Shown here: in pieces, positions 20,906-31,777 of the stretch | How the letters are laid out: each line of letters starts with the position of its first letter | Position numbering within the stretch: position 1 is the first letter of the stretch | Origin: Seiridium cupressi | Lineage: Eukaryota; Ascomycota; Sordariomycetes; Amphisphaeriales; Sporocadaceae | Assembly: GCA_036674765.1 (NCBI GenBank) | Contig: JARVKI010000103.1 | Coordinates: 1-64,000, forward strand | Direction: 5' to 3' | Length of the DNA stretch: 64,000 nucleotides | The notes under the pieces: model-generated | Databases searched by the model: none | What the model was told of the DNA's origin: nothing | The model's input: the letters and a program-made list of their open reading frames with translations, nothing else | Program-made: the position numbers and the translations under genes

Positions 20906-21589
20906 TTACGTTCCGCTGGAGATTCCATTCCGTGCATTATTAGACACCCCTTCATGCACCGTGTACTTGATATTGTCGAGCAGGGTTCTTCCCGACCTCG
21001 TAACCCGGTAGTTGTCGGTGGTAAATGTAACCTTGTCAATATTTCTATACCCCACGCTCAACTGAGCCTTGACCATACCGGTTCTGAGCGTTAACTTGGG
21101 ACGAAACTCAAACGTTTGCACCGCAACGATTGATCCATTCCTGAAGCCCCTGGCCGTCACAAGGCACCGCGACACGCCGACCTTGATGATCTTGGCGGGC
21201 CCGAACGTGCATCCGAAGTAGAAGTAGTCCAGGTCGAACGATTCGACGGCGTGGTGTCTGCTGAGTACGATGGCGGGAGCGCTGGGTCGATCTTGTTGGT
21301 AGAGGGCGACGTTTGGGGGAGAGAATGGTGTGACGCCCGTACTTCCATCTGGAATCCTGGCGAGGTCTACCGTAGATGGATTAGTAAGCTTGTCCACTGT
21401 CAAAAATCAAAAGATGGATTTACATAGACCTGTGAAATTTAGCCAACCGAAGTCTCCAATAGTCCTAGTCGGGTTGTCGAAATCGTCTTGCCCGGAGAGG
21501 TGGTTGAAGGTTGCTATGATAGTGTGGTCTGTCAAGGCACCTACAAGAGTCGCAATTGCGAGAATGATGGTGACAGTGAATTTAATCAT
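20906..21589 (-). CDS. Small secreted protein of a fungal family, function unknown
   Basis: Exons 21589-21424 and 21366-20906 encode 208 aa. The intron (21367-21423, 57 bp) has GTAAAT, a perfect TACTAAT branch site and TAG, and it joins LNFTGL to ARIPDGSTG in phase. The signal peptide is IKFTVTIILAIATLVGA. The mature part has a DHTIIATFNHL start, a FGWLNF segment, the SPPNVA motif and a FDLDYFYFGC block, with a C-terminal DNIKYTV. This pattern is seen in secreted ascomycete proteins of unknown function, probably a beta-sandwich. It is predicted extracellular. No lesion is visible. Confidence 0.75.
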
Positions 21590-22403
21590 GATGGCTGTAA
21601 ATAACCTGTTAAGCTACGAGTAGGTCAAGCCATTTGCGAATCGATGTGCCTTTTCCCTCTACCCGATGGGTTACTCTATTTATACACCGGGACCAGAATA
21701 TTGGTGAGTTGGCGCACGACGCGGTACAGATGCAGCCAAGGTTATAATAAATTCAATATTGATTCAAGCAATTCTACCTGCCGGAATCAAAGCGCCTCGT
21801 TAGCCGTTCATCAACAGGCATTTACCAAACATAATTCTTTCAGTTCTTCTCAGCTGCTCCCAAGGAAATGAATGTGCAAAGGATGCTGTATCATAATGCC
21901 CAGCAACGGCGACTATGAAGTGTAGAGTAGATTCACTTGGTTCCCCAATCTACAATATATGCATAAACAAATACTGAAAGGGTCTCAGTTTCAGGTGCAC
22001 ATAGCCACCGGAGGGTTAAGAATATTGCAAAGAATAAAAGGAATGTGCCAAAGCTAGAAAATGATGGGCGTTCTTCCTGTTTCATGGATTATCACAAGGC
22101 AGGCCAAACGCAAGTGATTCATCGCGTCGACTGACGCTCTCAATCTCTTTTTAAATTCCGTTAGGCCTAACGGTTAATAAGCATTAAGGTGTACACATAT
22201 TCAGGTCCGCGTTGGGTAAACCTTGCGCGTTATGGAGATCGGATCCTACACATCTGACATTTGGTGAATGAGCTTGATTCGGACGTACACTGCAGCCAGG
22301 CGCCCCACTGGCGCGCCCCCTGCGACTGTGCTGACAGCTCGATTTAGCGCTCTGTTGTGGCATCAACCATCAAGGCATCTAAGACATACAATCAATCACA
22401 GGA
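21590..22403. other. Intergenic
   Basis: A stretch of 0.8 kb without a convincing gene. The short ORFs have no domains. Confidence 0.5.
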
Positions 22404-23213
22404 CTACCGCCCCTTCCACTTCAGCCGCGAGACCCACTTGGCAAACTGCACGATCTCGTCCTGCTCCAGGAGCAGATCGACCGTGTAGTAGTATCTGGCC
22501 AAGTCCTCGTGGCTCGCAAACTGGTGCACAAAGCTGTGACACGCGCGACACAGCCACGCCACGCTCTGCAGGTCCTCTTCGCGGTGCCAGCCGCGCTTGA
22601 TTGCTTTGTCGTGCACGAAGCGCGGGATCAAGTGGTGATAGGTCAAGGGGATCCAGTCGCGCCCGCACAGCTCGCAGCCCGCCACTTTGTCGCGCGTGCT
22701 GCTGGGCGCTGGCGGCGGGGTCGATACAGATGTCATGAAGGACGTGAGCACCGGCGCGAGGAGCTCTGGCGTCCCTTGCTTGCTCTCGTCTGTAATGCCG
22801 TATGTGAGGAGCGATTCTGATATTGCCGGATCCAGGGATGGCAGGAGAGATGTGACATCGTCGCCGGTGAGTGGTAGAGCGTACCGTGTCTGCACGTCTT
22901 CATCTTTGATATAGGCATAGTAGTCCAGCGTCTTCAGCTCATCCGGAAGGCACTCGAACGTTTCCGCCGCAATATACTCGACGAAATCTGCGAGTTCCTC
23001 CGCGTCTTTCAAACTAGTTGCGTGAGATGCAGTGGGAGTGGTGGTTTCGGTGGGCTTCCTGGACTTCGCTCTCCGTCTGGTTTTCGGCTCCGACTTGGTG
23101 ATCCTTCCAATCAGCACCGAGGAGAAGCAGTCCCGAAACAGGTCGTAGTTCTTCTGCTCATTTTCTGATATCATTTCGCAGATGTGATAGGCATCCGAGG
23201 CGACGTGTCGCAT
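22404..23213 (-). CDS. HNH-domain protein
   Basis: Single exon, 269 aa. Residues 180-230 form a zinc-bound HNH-type module: Cys180/Cys183 (CELC), His193-His194 (THHLIP-type, here TYHHLIP), His210 (GWH), then Cys222/Cys225/His226/His230 in LCRACHSFVH. The N-terminal 175 residues are less ordered, with a basic patch (KTRRRAKSRK) that could bind nucleic acid or direct the protein to the nucleus. Fungi carry conserved genes of this layout with no known role. HNH modules often cut DNA, but nuclease activity is not established for this group. It is divergent from the HAD gene, with 246 bases between them. Confidence 0.75.
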   Translation of the reverse strand: MRHVASDAYHICEMISENEQKNYDLFRDCFSSVLIGRITKSEPKTRRRAKSRKPTETTTPTASHATSLKDAEELADFVEYIAAETFECLPDELKTLDYYAYIKDEDVQTRYALPLTGDDVTSLLPSLDPAISESLLTYGITDESKQGTPELLAPVLTSFMTSVSTPPPAPSSTRDKVAGCELCGRDWIPLTYHHLIPRFVHDKAIKRGWHREEDLQSVAWLCRACHSFVHQFASHEDLARYYYTVDLLLEQDEIVQFAKWVSRLKWKGR

Positions 23214-23459
23214 ACAGAGGAGCTTGGTCCGATTAGCAAATCAACCGTCAAAGTGACGTAAATGAAGCGTTAGTGGTACACCTTACTTGATCACTTCGTT
23301 TAGTGGTCTGTCGCGCTGTAGGGAGCGCTGCAACCCCGCATTTATAGGCGTATCACCACTGACTGAAGAGCTAAACTCAGAAGACTACCGAGTACGACCA
23401 GTTTCTCTACTCCGCGTGACTCATTCTACGATAGTGCAACACCAGCTACTCGTGACAAA
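23214..23459. promoter_or_regulatory. Shared divergent promoter region
   Basis: 246 bases separate the starts of the HNH gene (minus) and the HAD gene (plus), so their promoters must lie here. No clear TATA box is seen. Confidence 0.5.
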
Positions 23460-24262
23460 ATGACATCTGGCAAAACGGTCATCGCATTTGACTTATACGG
23501 GACCCTGTTATCCACAGAGTCCATCGCACAAGAGCTTGCTAAGCTTTTCGGCGAGGAAAAGGCACCGGCAATCGCTGCTGCATGGCGTCGGTATCAGCTG
23601 GAGTATACATGGCGCCTGAACTCCATGGGACCAGGTCTGTCGATCAACATCTACCCCAAACTGAACATACTGGCCAGGATGCTTATTTCTTCCAATTAGA
23701 ACAATACCAGACATTCAGTCAAGTGACTCGCAGCTCGCTCAAGCATGCACTCCTGGAACACAAGCTGGATGTTACAGAGAAACAGGAGAACAATCTGATG
23801 CAAGCCTATGACGCGCTCCATAACTTCCCCGAAGTCCCATCCGCGCTGGAGTTACTGTCGGAGAAGAGCGATGTTGTGGACCCCTACATATTTTCGAATG
23901 GTACGGTGGAGATGGTTGGCAATTCGGTCAAGTCGTCGCCAGACCTGGGACCTCACGCAGGGTTGTTCAAGGCTTTCATCACGGTAGACTCGTTGAAGGT
24001 CTACAAACCAGCCATGAAGGTCTACGAGCACCTCTTGAGCGAGGTTGGGAAGCAGGGCAAGTCCAGTGATGTATGGCTTGTCAGCGCCAACCCCTTCGAT
24101 GCCGTCGGTGCCAAAGTGGCCGGATTGAAGGCGGCGTGGGTAGATAGAGCTGGAAAGGGATGGGTCGATCGCCTTGACCCGATTCATGTTCCTACTATTA
24201 TAGCAACCGGCGTCGAGGATGCTGTCAAGGGTATCCTCGCATGGACAACAGACAACCACTAG
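23460..24262 (+). CDS. 2-haloacid dehalogenase-type HAD hydrolase
   Basis: Exons 23460-23634 and 23700-24262 encode 245 aa. The intron (23635-23699) has GTCTGT, CTGAAC and TTAG, and it joins in phase (LNSMGP to EQYQTFSQ). HAD motif I is AFDLYGTLLS, with the nucleophile Asp and the Tyr typical of L-2-haloacid dehalogenases. Motif II is FSNGT, the Lys of motif III is in VYKPAMKVYEHLL, and motif IV is SANPFDAVGAKVAGLKAAWVDR. Bacterial relatives hydrolyse 2-haloacids to 2-hydroxyacids. The natural substrate in fungi is not known. The protein is probably cytosolic. The gene is intact, and its 3' end faces a microsatellite. Confidence 0.88.
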
Positions 24263-24643
24263 ATAGACCAATATAGGTCGTGACGTAATATGCAGAAGAC
24301 CATCTCTTTGAAGCAGACTAGACCTAGGGGATCGCAAGCTAATATGTTATGCTCAAATTAAATGAAAGGCATGAAAATGCCAATAAACGCCTACGCGATG
24401 CCGATGCCAAATGCCAATGNNNNNNNNNNNNNNNNNNNNNNNNNNNNNNNNNNNNNNNNNNNNNNNNNNNNNNNNNNNNNNNNNNNNNNNNNNNNNNNNN
24501 NNNNNNNNNNNNNNNNNNNCTAATGCTAATGCTAATGCTAATGCTAATGCTAATGCTAATGCTAATGCTAATGCTAATGCTAATGCTAATGCTAATGCTA
24601 ATACTAATGCTAATGCTAATGCTAATGCTAATGCTAATGCTCA
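24263..24643. repeat. Hexanucleotide microsatellite with a 100-N assembly gap
   Basis: A CTAATG-unit tandem array occupies 24520-24640, about 20 copies with one CTAATA variant at about 24600. Related degenerate units (GCCAATG, CGATGCCGATGCC) lie at 24378-24419. Bases 24420-24519 are exactly 100 N, a standard placeholder, so the true array length is unknown. It lies between the 3' ends of two convergent genes. Reading frames through it (Asn-Ala, Leu-Met or Ser-Ile repeats) are artefacts. Confidence 0.95.
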
Positions 24644-26441
24644 TCACAATGTTCCAGCTCTTACGACACCATCTGCATCTGGTGCCAAACCTTGCGGAAG
24701 CTCAGGCGGGCTCTTTCCGTTCCTATACAGCCAGAGCCGGCTAAGATCCTTGACCTTCACGTCGCTATCTATCAATTTGCCGCCATGGAAGCTACCATGC
24801 ACGGCGACTTCCGGGTTTACAGAGGAACCATGGCGGCCAGCGATCATGGCCATATTGTTTTGAATACCTTCGCGTATATCCTCGAGCTCGGTACCCGCCT
24901 TTGCCTGCTCGACACTGCTTTCCATGAAGTCATTGGTGTCCTTGCAGCCTACGAGTTTGCCACTTGCATCCTCTTCTAGTGGAAACATGCCCTCTAGGTA
25001 GTGCTGACAGAATTGGTGACCACCTCTGGATGACGTACGGGAGAACACGCGTCCCATGAACCGCGGAAGCAAGGGAGAAGCCATCTCGCTCGTAACAAAG
25101 TGAAGCACACCCCACAGTGCAACGAAATCGGTCGTATGCGCATAGTGCTCAATGTGGCCGATAACGCGATCGTTCGACGGTCCGGTTGAGAACTTATGAG
25201 TCTGAGAACCCTCCCCTTCAGCGTTTGGTGGTGTTGGCGGCTCTTGGCCAGACCTTGAAGACTTCCCGGTATTACTTGTCGATTGTTTACTCGGAGACGG
25301 TGTCCTCATTTCTACAGGCGAATGAGTGAGCCCGGACTGTGTCATAGTTGTGTTCGTCATAGTAAGAGAGTTGGGATTCTTCTGTTCCGCTTTCTGGGAT
25401 TCTACATGTCGATGAGGATTGTTGAAATGGTTCCTATCAGCGGTCAGCTGCCTGCGCATGCGTAGGAACAATGAATACTTACGCAGCACATCCGAAAGTG
25501 TACACCTCGAGCTTGGCAAGCAGGTCCTGAGGCAGCTCTTGCAAAAGCCAATCTAGGACCAGCCCGCCCTCGATGCCTCCTTGCGAGTGCAGAATAAACA
25601 CAACTTTGGAGAGCCCCGGGTTGTACAAGTGCTCCTTCACGGTCTTGTACGCTTCCCGTACATCCTGGGTGGCGTAGCCAAAGTTGCGCTGGATCAGGCA
25701 CTCGATAACATCGAAAATAATGCCCGTCGTCTTGTTATGTATCCCTTCAATGGGACGTTTGAAGGTTAGTGCCAAGCGATTGATGTTGCTCTTCATCCAA
25801 GCCTCGCTGCAGGCAAACATTAGTAGTGACAAGGACGTGAGAATCCAGGGCGGCACTCACCCTGCAGCAACACCGTTGATAAAAATCCACTTCTCGTGCG
25901 CATGCTCCGCCAAGGCCGGTGCGTATTTCGGGTCAGAAGTATAAGTCAGGGAGCTCCCGTTCAGCACCAGAACCAGCAGCCAGTTCAGCGCAAGAAACGC
26001 GCCTACACCGAGCATCGCCATCCACACGGGAAGTAATACGCAAACTGGTATGACCACCAGCAAAAATCCAAGCTGCAGTGCTATCAAGACTACATGCATG
26101 AACATACAGAACATGTTGCCGCGCGTAACCGCCAACTCAGCAAATTCGTCATTATCGCCGGGCGTAATTGGCCATATGACCCAAGGCAGGGCGTACGAAA
26201 AGGTGAAGAAAGTTCGAATGTCCCACAGCAGAAGCTTCATCGGCATGTCGGTGTAGCCATAGTTGATGACAGACTTCCCGCCAACCTGGGAGCCGTAAAA
26301 TTTGGTGCTACTGACCGCCGCATCCAATTTTCGTGATCGGTTGCGCCCCGTGTTAGGCTCCTTTTGGGCGCGCGACATCGAGAACAGACCAACACCCATC
26401 GTTGCGGCTGCAATGGAAATGAGAATCAAAAAAGCATTCAT
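24644..26441 (-). CDS. Membrane-anchored lipase-like alpha/beta hydrolase
   Basis: Exons 26441-25861, 25806-25483 and 25433-24644 encode 564 aa. Intron 1 (25807-25860: GTGAGT, ACTAATG, CAG) and intron 2 (25434-25482: GTAAGT, CTGACC, TAG) both keep the frame. The ATG at 26441 starts directly with a hydrophobic segment (LILISIAAATMGVGLF). Two or three more membrane helices follow between residues 90 and 165. The second part has the nucleophile-elbow-like HSQGGIEG after VVFILH, as in lipases or esterases of the alpha/beta fold, and a GIHNKTTG loop. A Ser/Pro/Thr-rich linker and a conserved GHIEHYAHTTDFVALWGVLHF block follow. The family is common in ascomycetes. Activity and substrate are unproven. 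The location is probably an internal membrane. Confidence 0.8.
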
Positions 26442-28736
26442 AGGAGCGAACGTAAACACATGGGCGCAGCGCGCTGGACTTAAAGGATTCAGCGGCTGAC
26501 ACCCTTCAGGTTGTATATGCTCACGTGGGTGCCTGGGTACGAGGGCTGGCGTCTGGTCAGACTGACAGGTGTACACACCAGGCTCTAATGGGGTTGTGTC
26601 ACGATGGCCGCCCAACGTCCAGCCGTCAGCACAGCCGGCGATCTTGGCGGTGCACCGCGCACCAATTGTTAGTGATCTGCGGCTGGACCCCACGGGACTC
26701 GGCACATAGATTTTGATGATTCACTCGCACCAGGCTGCACAGGCGTAAAACGTCCAATGCGGTGACTCTCAGGACACAATCAAGGGAAAAATAACCATTC
26801 TAGAATGGGTACGTGGCGTCCTAGGGCCATAGATTTTTGTAGATAATCAATGCATCTGACCAACAGTAGACAGGCTGTACAAACTCTATTCAGAACCGCC
26901 GACCAGCCACCAGCCACCAGTCAGCATGGCCATTTAGTGGTTCACAGGCCATGCCGCTGGTGGACGTCCGAGTGACACCGCCTGTAAGGCTGTGAGTCCG
27001 CTGGAATTGCGGTGCGACCGACGTCACAGCATCATTCCATGTCTAAAATTGGATCATTCGCTGTAGCTGGAAATGCGGTGTACATAAACCTACCTAGATT
27101 GAGTCAACATCGTCGAGGAACGTCAAACAGCTGTGATCACAACCAACAGACTTTCAGCGCCAACAATTAGAAAGACCACATTTCACAACCCACATTCGGA
27201 TTGACCAGTGTATTGACGTCATCGATGTCACCAGCAACTGGTCAAAGTTCAAGATATACTAGACTACTTGATACACCGTCATATCAAAATTCGACGCAAA
27301 AGGTACCTTCCAACCAGTTTGCTCGGACCAAATTAGAAGTTCGCATTATGCGGTACGGTACTATCAACGATGGCCTTTTAAATACCATGAGATTGTCACT
27401 ACCCGGTCTGTTAACCTCCATGCAACAAAATGCAAATCTAGATAAGCCCAGCTGCCAGGACGGTTACAACATTTTTCAATATAAGATTACGAATATTATA
27501 GAGGTAAATTTTTCACGGTATCCACTTGTCCGTTGTCAACTTCCAGACAGGTTTGGGTCAAAGTCTCTCGCCGGCACTTCTCCCGCGAATAGACACCGTA
27601 GAGAACGTGATTCCCAACGATAGACGTGTGTTCGATTAGGCAATGCCAGTCGGAGATCTCGTTTTTTAATTCTTGCCTAATCGCAAGAGTGTCACATAAA
27701 CAGAAATCCAGACCCACAGATTATAATATCGTGAGAAGTGCGTCGTTTTAACTTCGCATTTATACTTATATCAATTTGATCCCTGCTTCAACTCCTACTT
27801 CCGACTCCTATACCACCCCGGGAGACTGGGTATTGGTTAGGTAACCTGTTGGCGACTTGTTGCTCGGCATTAACCTAGTTCAGAAGAGAGTGGCGATAGA
27901 TTCAGACGTGGTAATAAGCTAGTTATTAGAGGCAAACACCTCCGTATATCCTTCTTTGAAATCGATCCAATATGAGAAAAATCTAGGGTACGAGATTAAA
28001 GACTACGGATATGTCATACATGTGCGAAGAATTCGTGAAGGAAACATCAAGCACATATCGACATGCAATAATGTGTTATAATTTTGAGATTGCAATATTA
28101 TTTACATTATCTGTGTGTGAATGATCGCAATACTACCCCCTCAGAGCATCTTGGTTCGCCACCAAGTAGTTATTACATAGCTCATAACAATGGTGTTCTC
28201 TAATCCATGTCATCACATTGGAGGTTTACTTTCCAAGTATTATAAAGTCAATAAAATGACAGGACTGTCGAGCTTGTCGTGTGATCACTAGGACCTGACT
28301 CAGATAAGGATGCCTATTACAAGTGACGGGTTTTAGAGTAGCATTTGTAATAAGCCATGTCTGCAAACTGCATTGTTGGTTGCATGTATGTAAGCCGCAA
28401 GCTAGCCGAACCAGGTCGTCGGGAGTTTACATGGGTCCCAACACACCAGTTGGATCAGCCCTTTACCCACACATATGCCGTTGCATGGCATGGAGAATGA
28501 TGGCTGGCTAGTAGAAGACTGACAGAGATAATTTGGCTCCACCAAGTGCGCATTTGTAAATCTCTTGGCGGCTCTTTCAACGAAGTCCCAATCCACTAGC
28601 CTCAACAAGCAGTTAAATGGGCTTCGGCAGCAAACTCCTACGTTCACTTGAAATCGAACCCTCTAAGCGCAGTACCACATTCTCTCATTTGAACTAATAC
28701 GAGGACGGGACTGCATTGGTAGCACCGTTTTTAACA
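26442..28736. other. 2.3-kb gene-free stretch
   Basis: No convincing gene. A 140-codon frame at 27201-27623 has no domain and no coding-like composition. Bases 27800-27950 have a pattern loosely reminiscent of a retroelement end, but I cannot define borders. Confidence 0.45.
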
Positions 28737-29477
28737 ATGGTAGCGTCTGGCGACCCGCCTACGCCGCCCCCACTTCCACCTTCACGGCACGCACCGCAAC
28801 AAAAGCATGAGCCGAAACCGTCGGCCTATCTTGCTAGCCTAGAAGCGGCGGGTGATGATTTCATGGAGACCGCTTTCGATATGCAAATAGAGCCAGGGCC
28901 CTATTGCCCAATCTTCTATTTCTTCTATGGGACTCTCACACGGCCAGAGATACTCAAGCAGGTTTTGGGCATCTGCGAAGAGCCAACGCTACGGCCCGCA
29001 AAAGTGCTAGGCTACATTCTCTCAGCTTGGGGACAGTACCCTGCACTAATTGATGGCGACACCGGAACAGAGGTCTGCGGATATGCTTATGAAGTCCAGA
29101 CGGTGGACCATGAATATCGGCTGGCGTACTACGAGACCAATGCATATAAGCTCCGAGCCTGCAAGATATATTTCACTGACGGCAAGGAGCCGGAGACGGT
29201 CACTGGAAACACTTTTGCCTATGCAGGCGATGCCCAAGCGCTCAAGGCGGGGCGCTTTGACAGGGTACTATGGGAACTTCAGATGGGCATGAGGTTGCCA
29301 GAGACATGGAAGACTCAAACAAATGGATTTCTGGGCTTGGAGGAAAGTGCAACACCTGGCGACGAAAGCCAGGCCGGTAAAAAAGATTTATCAGCCCTTC
29401 CCATTCCGGGTGCAAATGGAAGCAGTCTTATCAAGGAAGAAAATATTGATAATGGAGTCGCTGGATTCGAGTCTTAA
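28737..29477 (+). CDS. Gamma-glutamylcyclotransferase-like (AIG2-like) protein
   Basis: Single exon, 246 aa. The frame is open upstream, but 28737 is the first ATG. After a Pro-rich N-terminus of about 30 residues, residues 60-175 match the AIG2/GGCT fold: the FFYGTLTRPEILKQVLG substrate loop, LRPAKVLGYILSAWGQYPALI, GTEVCGYAYEV, then the catalytic-type Glu in LAYYETNAYKLRAC. Relatives release 5-oxoproline from gamma-glutamyl amines or peptides, for example in glutathione turnover, but many fungal members are uncharacterised. The last 60 residues are low in structure. Intact and probably cytosolic. Confidence 0.82.
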   Translation: MVASGDPPTPPPLPPSRHAPQQKHEPKPSAYLASLEAAGDDFMETAFDMQIEPGPYCPIFYFFYGTLTRPEILKQVLGICEEPTLRPAKVLGYILSAWGQYPALIDGDTGTEVCGYAYEVQTVDHEYRLAYYETNAYKLRACKIYFTDGKEPETVTGNTFAYAGDAQALKAGRFDRVLWELQMGMRLPETWKTQTNGFLGLEESATPGDESQAGKKDLSALPIPGANGSSLIKEENIDNGVAGFES

Positions 29478-29893
29478 GATAGACTTAATGCGGAGAATGG
29501 CTATCTGATAGATGACGATCTAAGCTTAGAATGGATGTAAATGATTTATTTTGAAGACTATAGATAAGACTGAAGTGAAACAACAAACTTCATCCACTAG
29601 ACACTTTTGAATCGGAACAGACGTTACCATCGACGATAGTACCGCTGCGTTCTTCCGTGCTTGGTTGGAACTTTCATCGACTACGGTAACATTGTTTTGT
29701 AAGACTGTAATTTGTCCCAAACAGCAGCTCCGCCAAGGAGCCCCGGTATGGATTGACAAAGAGCTCAGTCCAGCGGACCATACGCTTATTCTACCCGAGA
29801 CTGCCAGATTGATGCACACGACCCAATCATCCTTGAATATAGTCGAGTACGAGATGGTGGTAGCTTGAAATCTCTCAAGGACAGGTTGGCTGG
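29478..29893. other. Intergenic, between convergent genes
   Basis: No gene or clear terminator motif seen. Confidence 0.5.
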
Positions 29894-30988
29894 TCAAGAA
29901 TTCAAGGCCGATTGAAACTGACCAAGTTCTTTCATTAGTTTGTTCTTGAGCTCATCGTCCGCCCAGCTCATCTCGATGCCATTTCGAGCAAGATTTATCA
30001 TATCAAGTTTTGACATATTGCAATACTGATATACTTTCTGCATGTTCCCATCGATCCATACGTTGTGCATATACGAGGGATCGTCGCTGTTGATGCAGAA
30101 CTTGACACCCGCGTCATAAAGCTTGCGGATCTTGGGGAACAGCACCTCTGTCGCCTGGCGGCGATGGTATGCATGCGGGCAGAGGGTAAGAAGTATGTTC
30201 CGTGCCTTGAGTCCTTCGATAAGCTCTGGCCTATCGACAGCGTTGAGGCCGTGGTCGATGCGCTTGGTTCCGGCTCCTCCGCAGACAGAAAATATGGACT
30301 CATGAACGTGGTCCGCGGCATCTTTCTGATCGACATCACAATGCATGGTGACGTGGAGACCATCTTTTGTTGCCAACTTGAACGCTTCTTCGAAAAGAAG
30401 AGGAGGACGGTCGTACTCGTTTGCAGCAAGCCCTACAGCGTGGAACAACCCTTTGCCACCTGGAATCTTCGCCCAGGGTCGCGCAGCCTTGTATGCAGCA
30501 ATTCCTTCTTCGACAGGTTGATCACGGATGAAGCACATGACCCAGTTGCTGAAAACACCATATTTCTCAGCTCCTTCCTTCTGTGCCCTCATGTAGCCGT
30601 TACATACCGTCGCTGCTGAAACGCCGCGGGGCAGGTAGGCTTGCAGGTCGAAGAACGGCTCAACATAGCGGACATTCATCTCTTGTGCCTTCTTGAGATA
30701 CTCCATTCCCAATTCATAGAAATCTTCTTCCTCGCATAGCACTTGCGTGCCTGCGAAATATGTTTCTAAAAAGGTGGGCGCGCCATTGTCGCCGTTCACC
30801 TCCTTCCTGTGGTTATAGAGCACATTGTAAGACTCCAGGAGAGCTTCATAAGTGGCGTAGGGCAGAGGCACGTTATTCCGATGCGCAAGCTTCCATCTTA
30901 GCGAGGGTGTCAAAGTGCCTTCAATGTGGATGTGCAGCTCAACTTTTGGAAGAGCGGCAATGAAAGGTGATATCTCCAATCCGTTCAT
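29894..30988 (-). CDS. Adenine/adenosine deaminase family protein
   Basis: Single exon, 364 aa; the first ATG is at 30988. Metal and catalytic motifs of the family are all present: LPKVELHIHIEGTL (zinc-binding HxH), VTMHCDVDQ, KRIDHGLNAV and FCINSDDPSYM (catalytic and zinc-binding Asp). The enzyme deaminates adenine or adenosine to hypoxanthine or inosine in purine salvage. The sequence looks closer to the fungal Aah1-type branch than to animal adenosine deaminase, but I cannot decide the substrate by eye. It is divergent from a Dal5-type permease, which fits a purine/allantoin nitrogen theme. It is intact and probably cytosolic. Confidence 0.9.
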   Translation of the reverse strand: MNGLEISPFIAALPKVELHIHIEGTLTPSLRWKLAHRNNVPLPYATYEALLESYNVLYNHRKEVNGDNGAPTFLETYFAGTQVLCEEEDFYELGMEYLKKAQEMNVRYVEPFFDLQAYLPRGVSAATVCNGYMRAQKEGAEKYGVFSNWVMCFIRDQPVEEGIAAYKAARPWAKIPGGKGLFHAVGLAANEYDRPPLLFEEAFKLATKDGLHVTMHCDVDQKDAADHVHESIFSVCGGAGTKRIDHGLNAVDRPELIEGLKARNILLTLCPHAYHRRQATEVLFPKIRKLYDAGVKFCINSDDPSYMHNVWIDGNMQKVYQYCNMSKLDMINLARNGIEMSWADDELKNKLMKELGQFQSALNS

Positions 30989-31777
30989 GATCACAGCTGA
31001 TCGCAAGACGGAGGTAGTGTGCCAGTGTCAGACTCACACGCGAGATTTCCTATCCTTGGAAGTGCTTGGGCCTTTTCTTGGTAGCGATGAGAAACACCAG
31101 TCGCGATTGACGGACACGGACCGGAGCTCATTGTCGCTGCACCAAACCTAACCGTGCCGCCGGACCCGGATCTCGAGCAGATCCAATTGAGTAATGATGA
31201 GCGGAAGCGAACCCGACGTTTCATCCACTAAATATACTACTAATTACGATCCTGTACTTTACGAGTTAGTATTCCACGTAAACCCACGAGAGCGTCTGGG
31301 GTCAGAGATGAGTTTATTGATGAACCAGCCTGTTGGATCCGGCAGGCAAATCTAGCTCGCCCCTAGAGCCGGTAACCTGCCAGCCCTGCCCCATGCCTGT
31401 CGGATATCAGTGCGTCGGAGGCGACCGCCCTACATGGACCCCGCTGTAGATACCGACTGTCCAGCGCTGATTTGCTGCAGATATGATCGACGGTGCATCA
31501 GTCATCAGTAACGTTCTCGTTACCATCCCAGTCAACGTTAGAAAGCGGCTGCCGGCCGAGGCAAATTGAACAGGTCGGAGACTGATAGGCGACGTTCGGT
31601 GGCTAGTGCGACTGTTCTGTACCCACCGGGGTTGGCACGGGAGGCCAATACCGATAGCGACGCTGGTGGTTGCATCGCGTCGCTCAGAGATATAGAAATA
31701 TTATGAGCACCGTCGCTCATGGAGATCGCTCATGCAGCGAGCCACTCTTGAATCAACCCTCCTCTTCCTACGCGACA
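30989..31777. promoter_or_regulatory. Divergent intergenic region, deaminase and permease
   Basis: Holds the promoters of two divergent genes. An in-frame ATG at 31703 offers a longer permease N-terminus. GATA motifs occur, but they are too short to count as evidence of nitrogen control. Confidence 0.4.

Noticed and set aside
21390..21422. A 33-bp or 27-bp intron in the small secreted-protein gene ending at GACAG
   Set aside because: In phase, but too short; the 57-bp alternative has a perfect TACTAAT branch site.
24339..24863. Long ORFs coding Asn-Ala, Leu-Met or Ser-Ile repeats across the gap
   Set aside because: They are translations of a hexamer microsatellite and an N block, not genes.
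27201..27623. 140-codon plus-strand ORF
   Set aside because: No domain, no signal peptide, no splice context; likely chance.
27800..27950. Possible LTR end
   Set aside because: No second copy, no target duplication and no retroelement coding sequence in the window.
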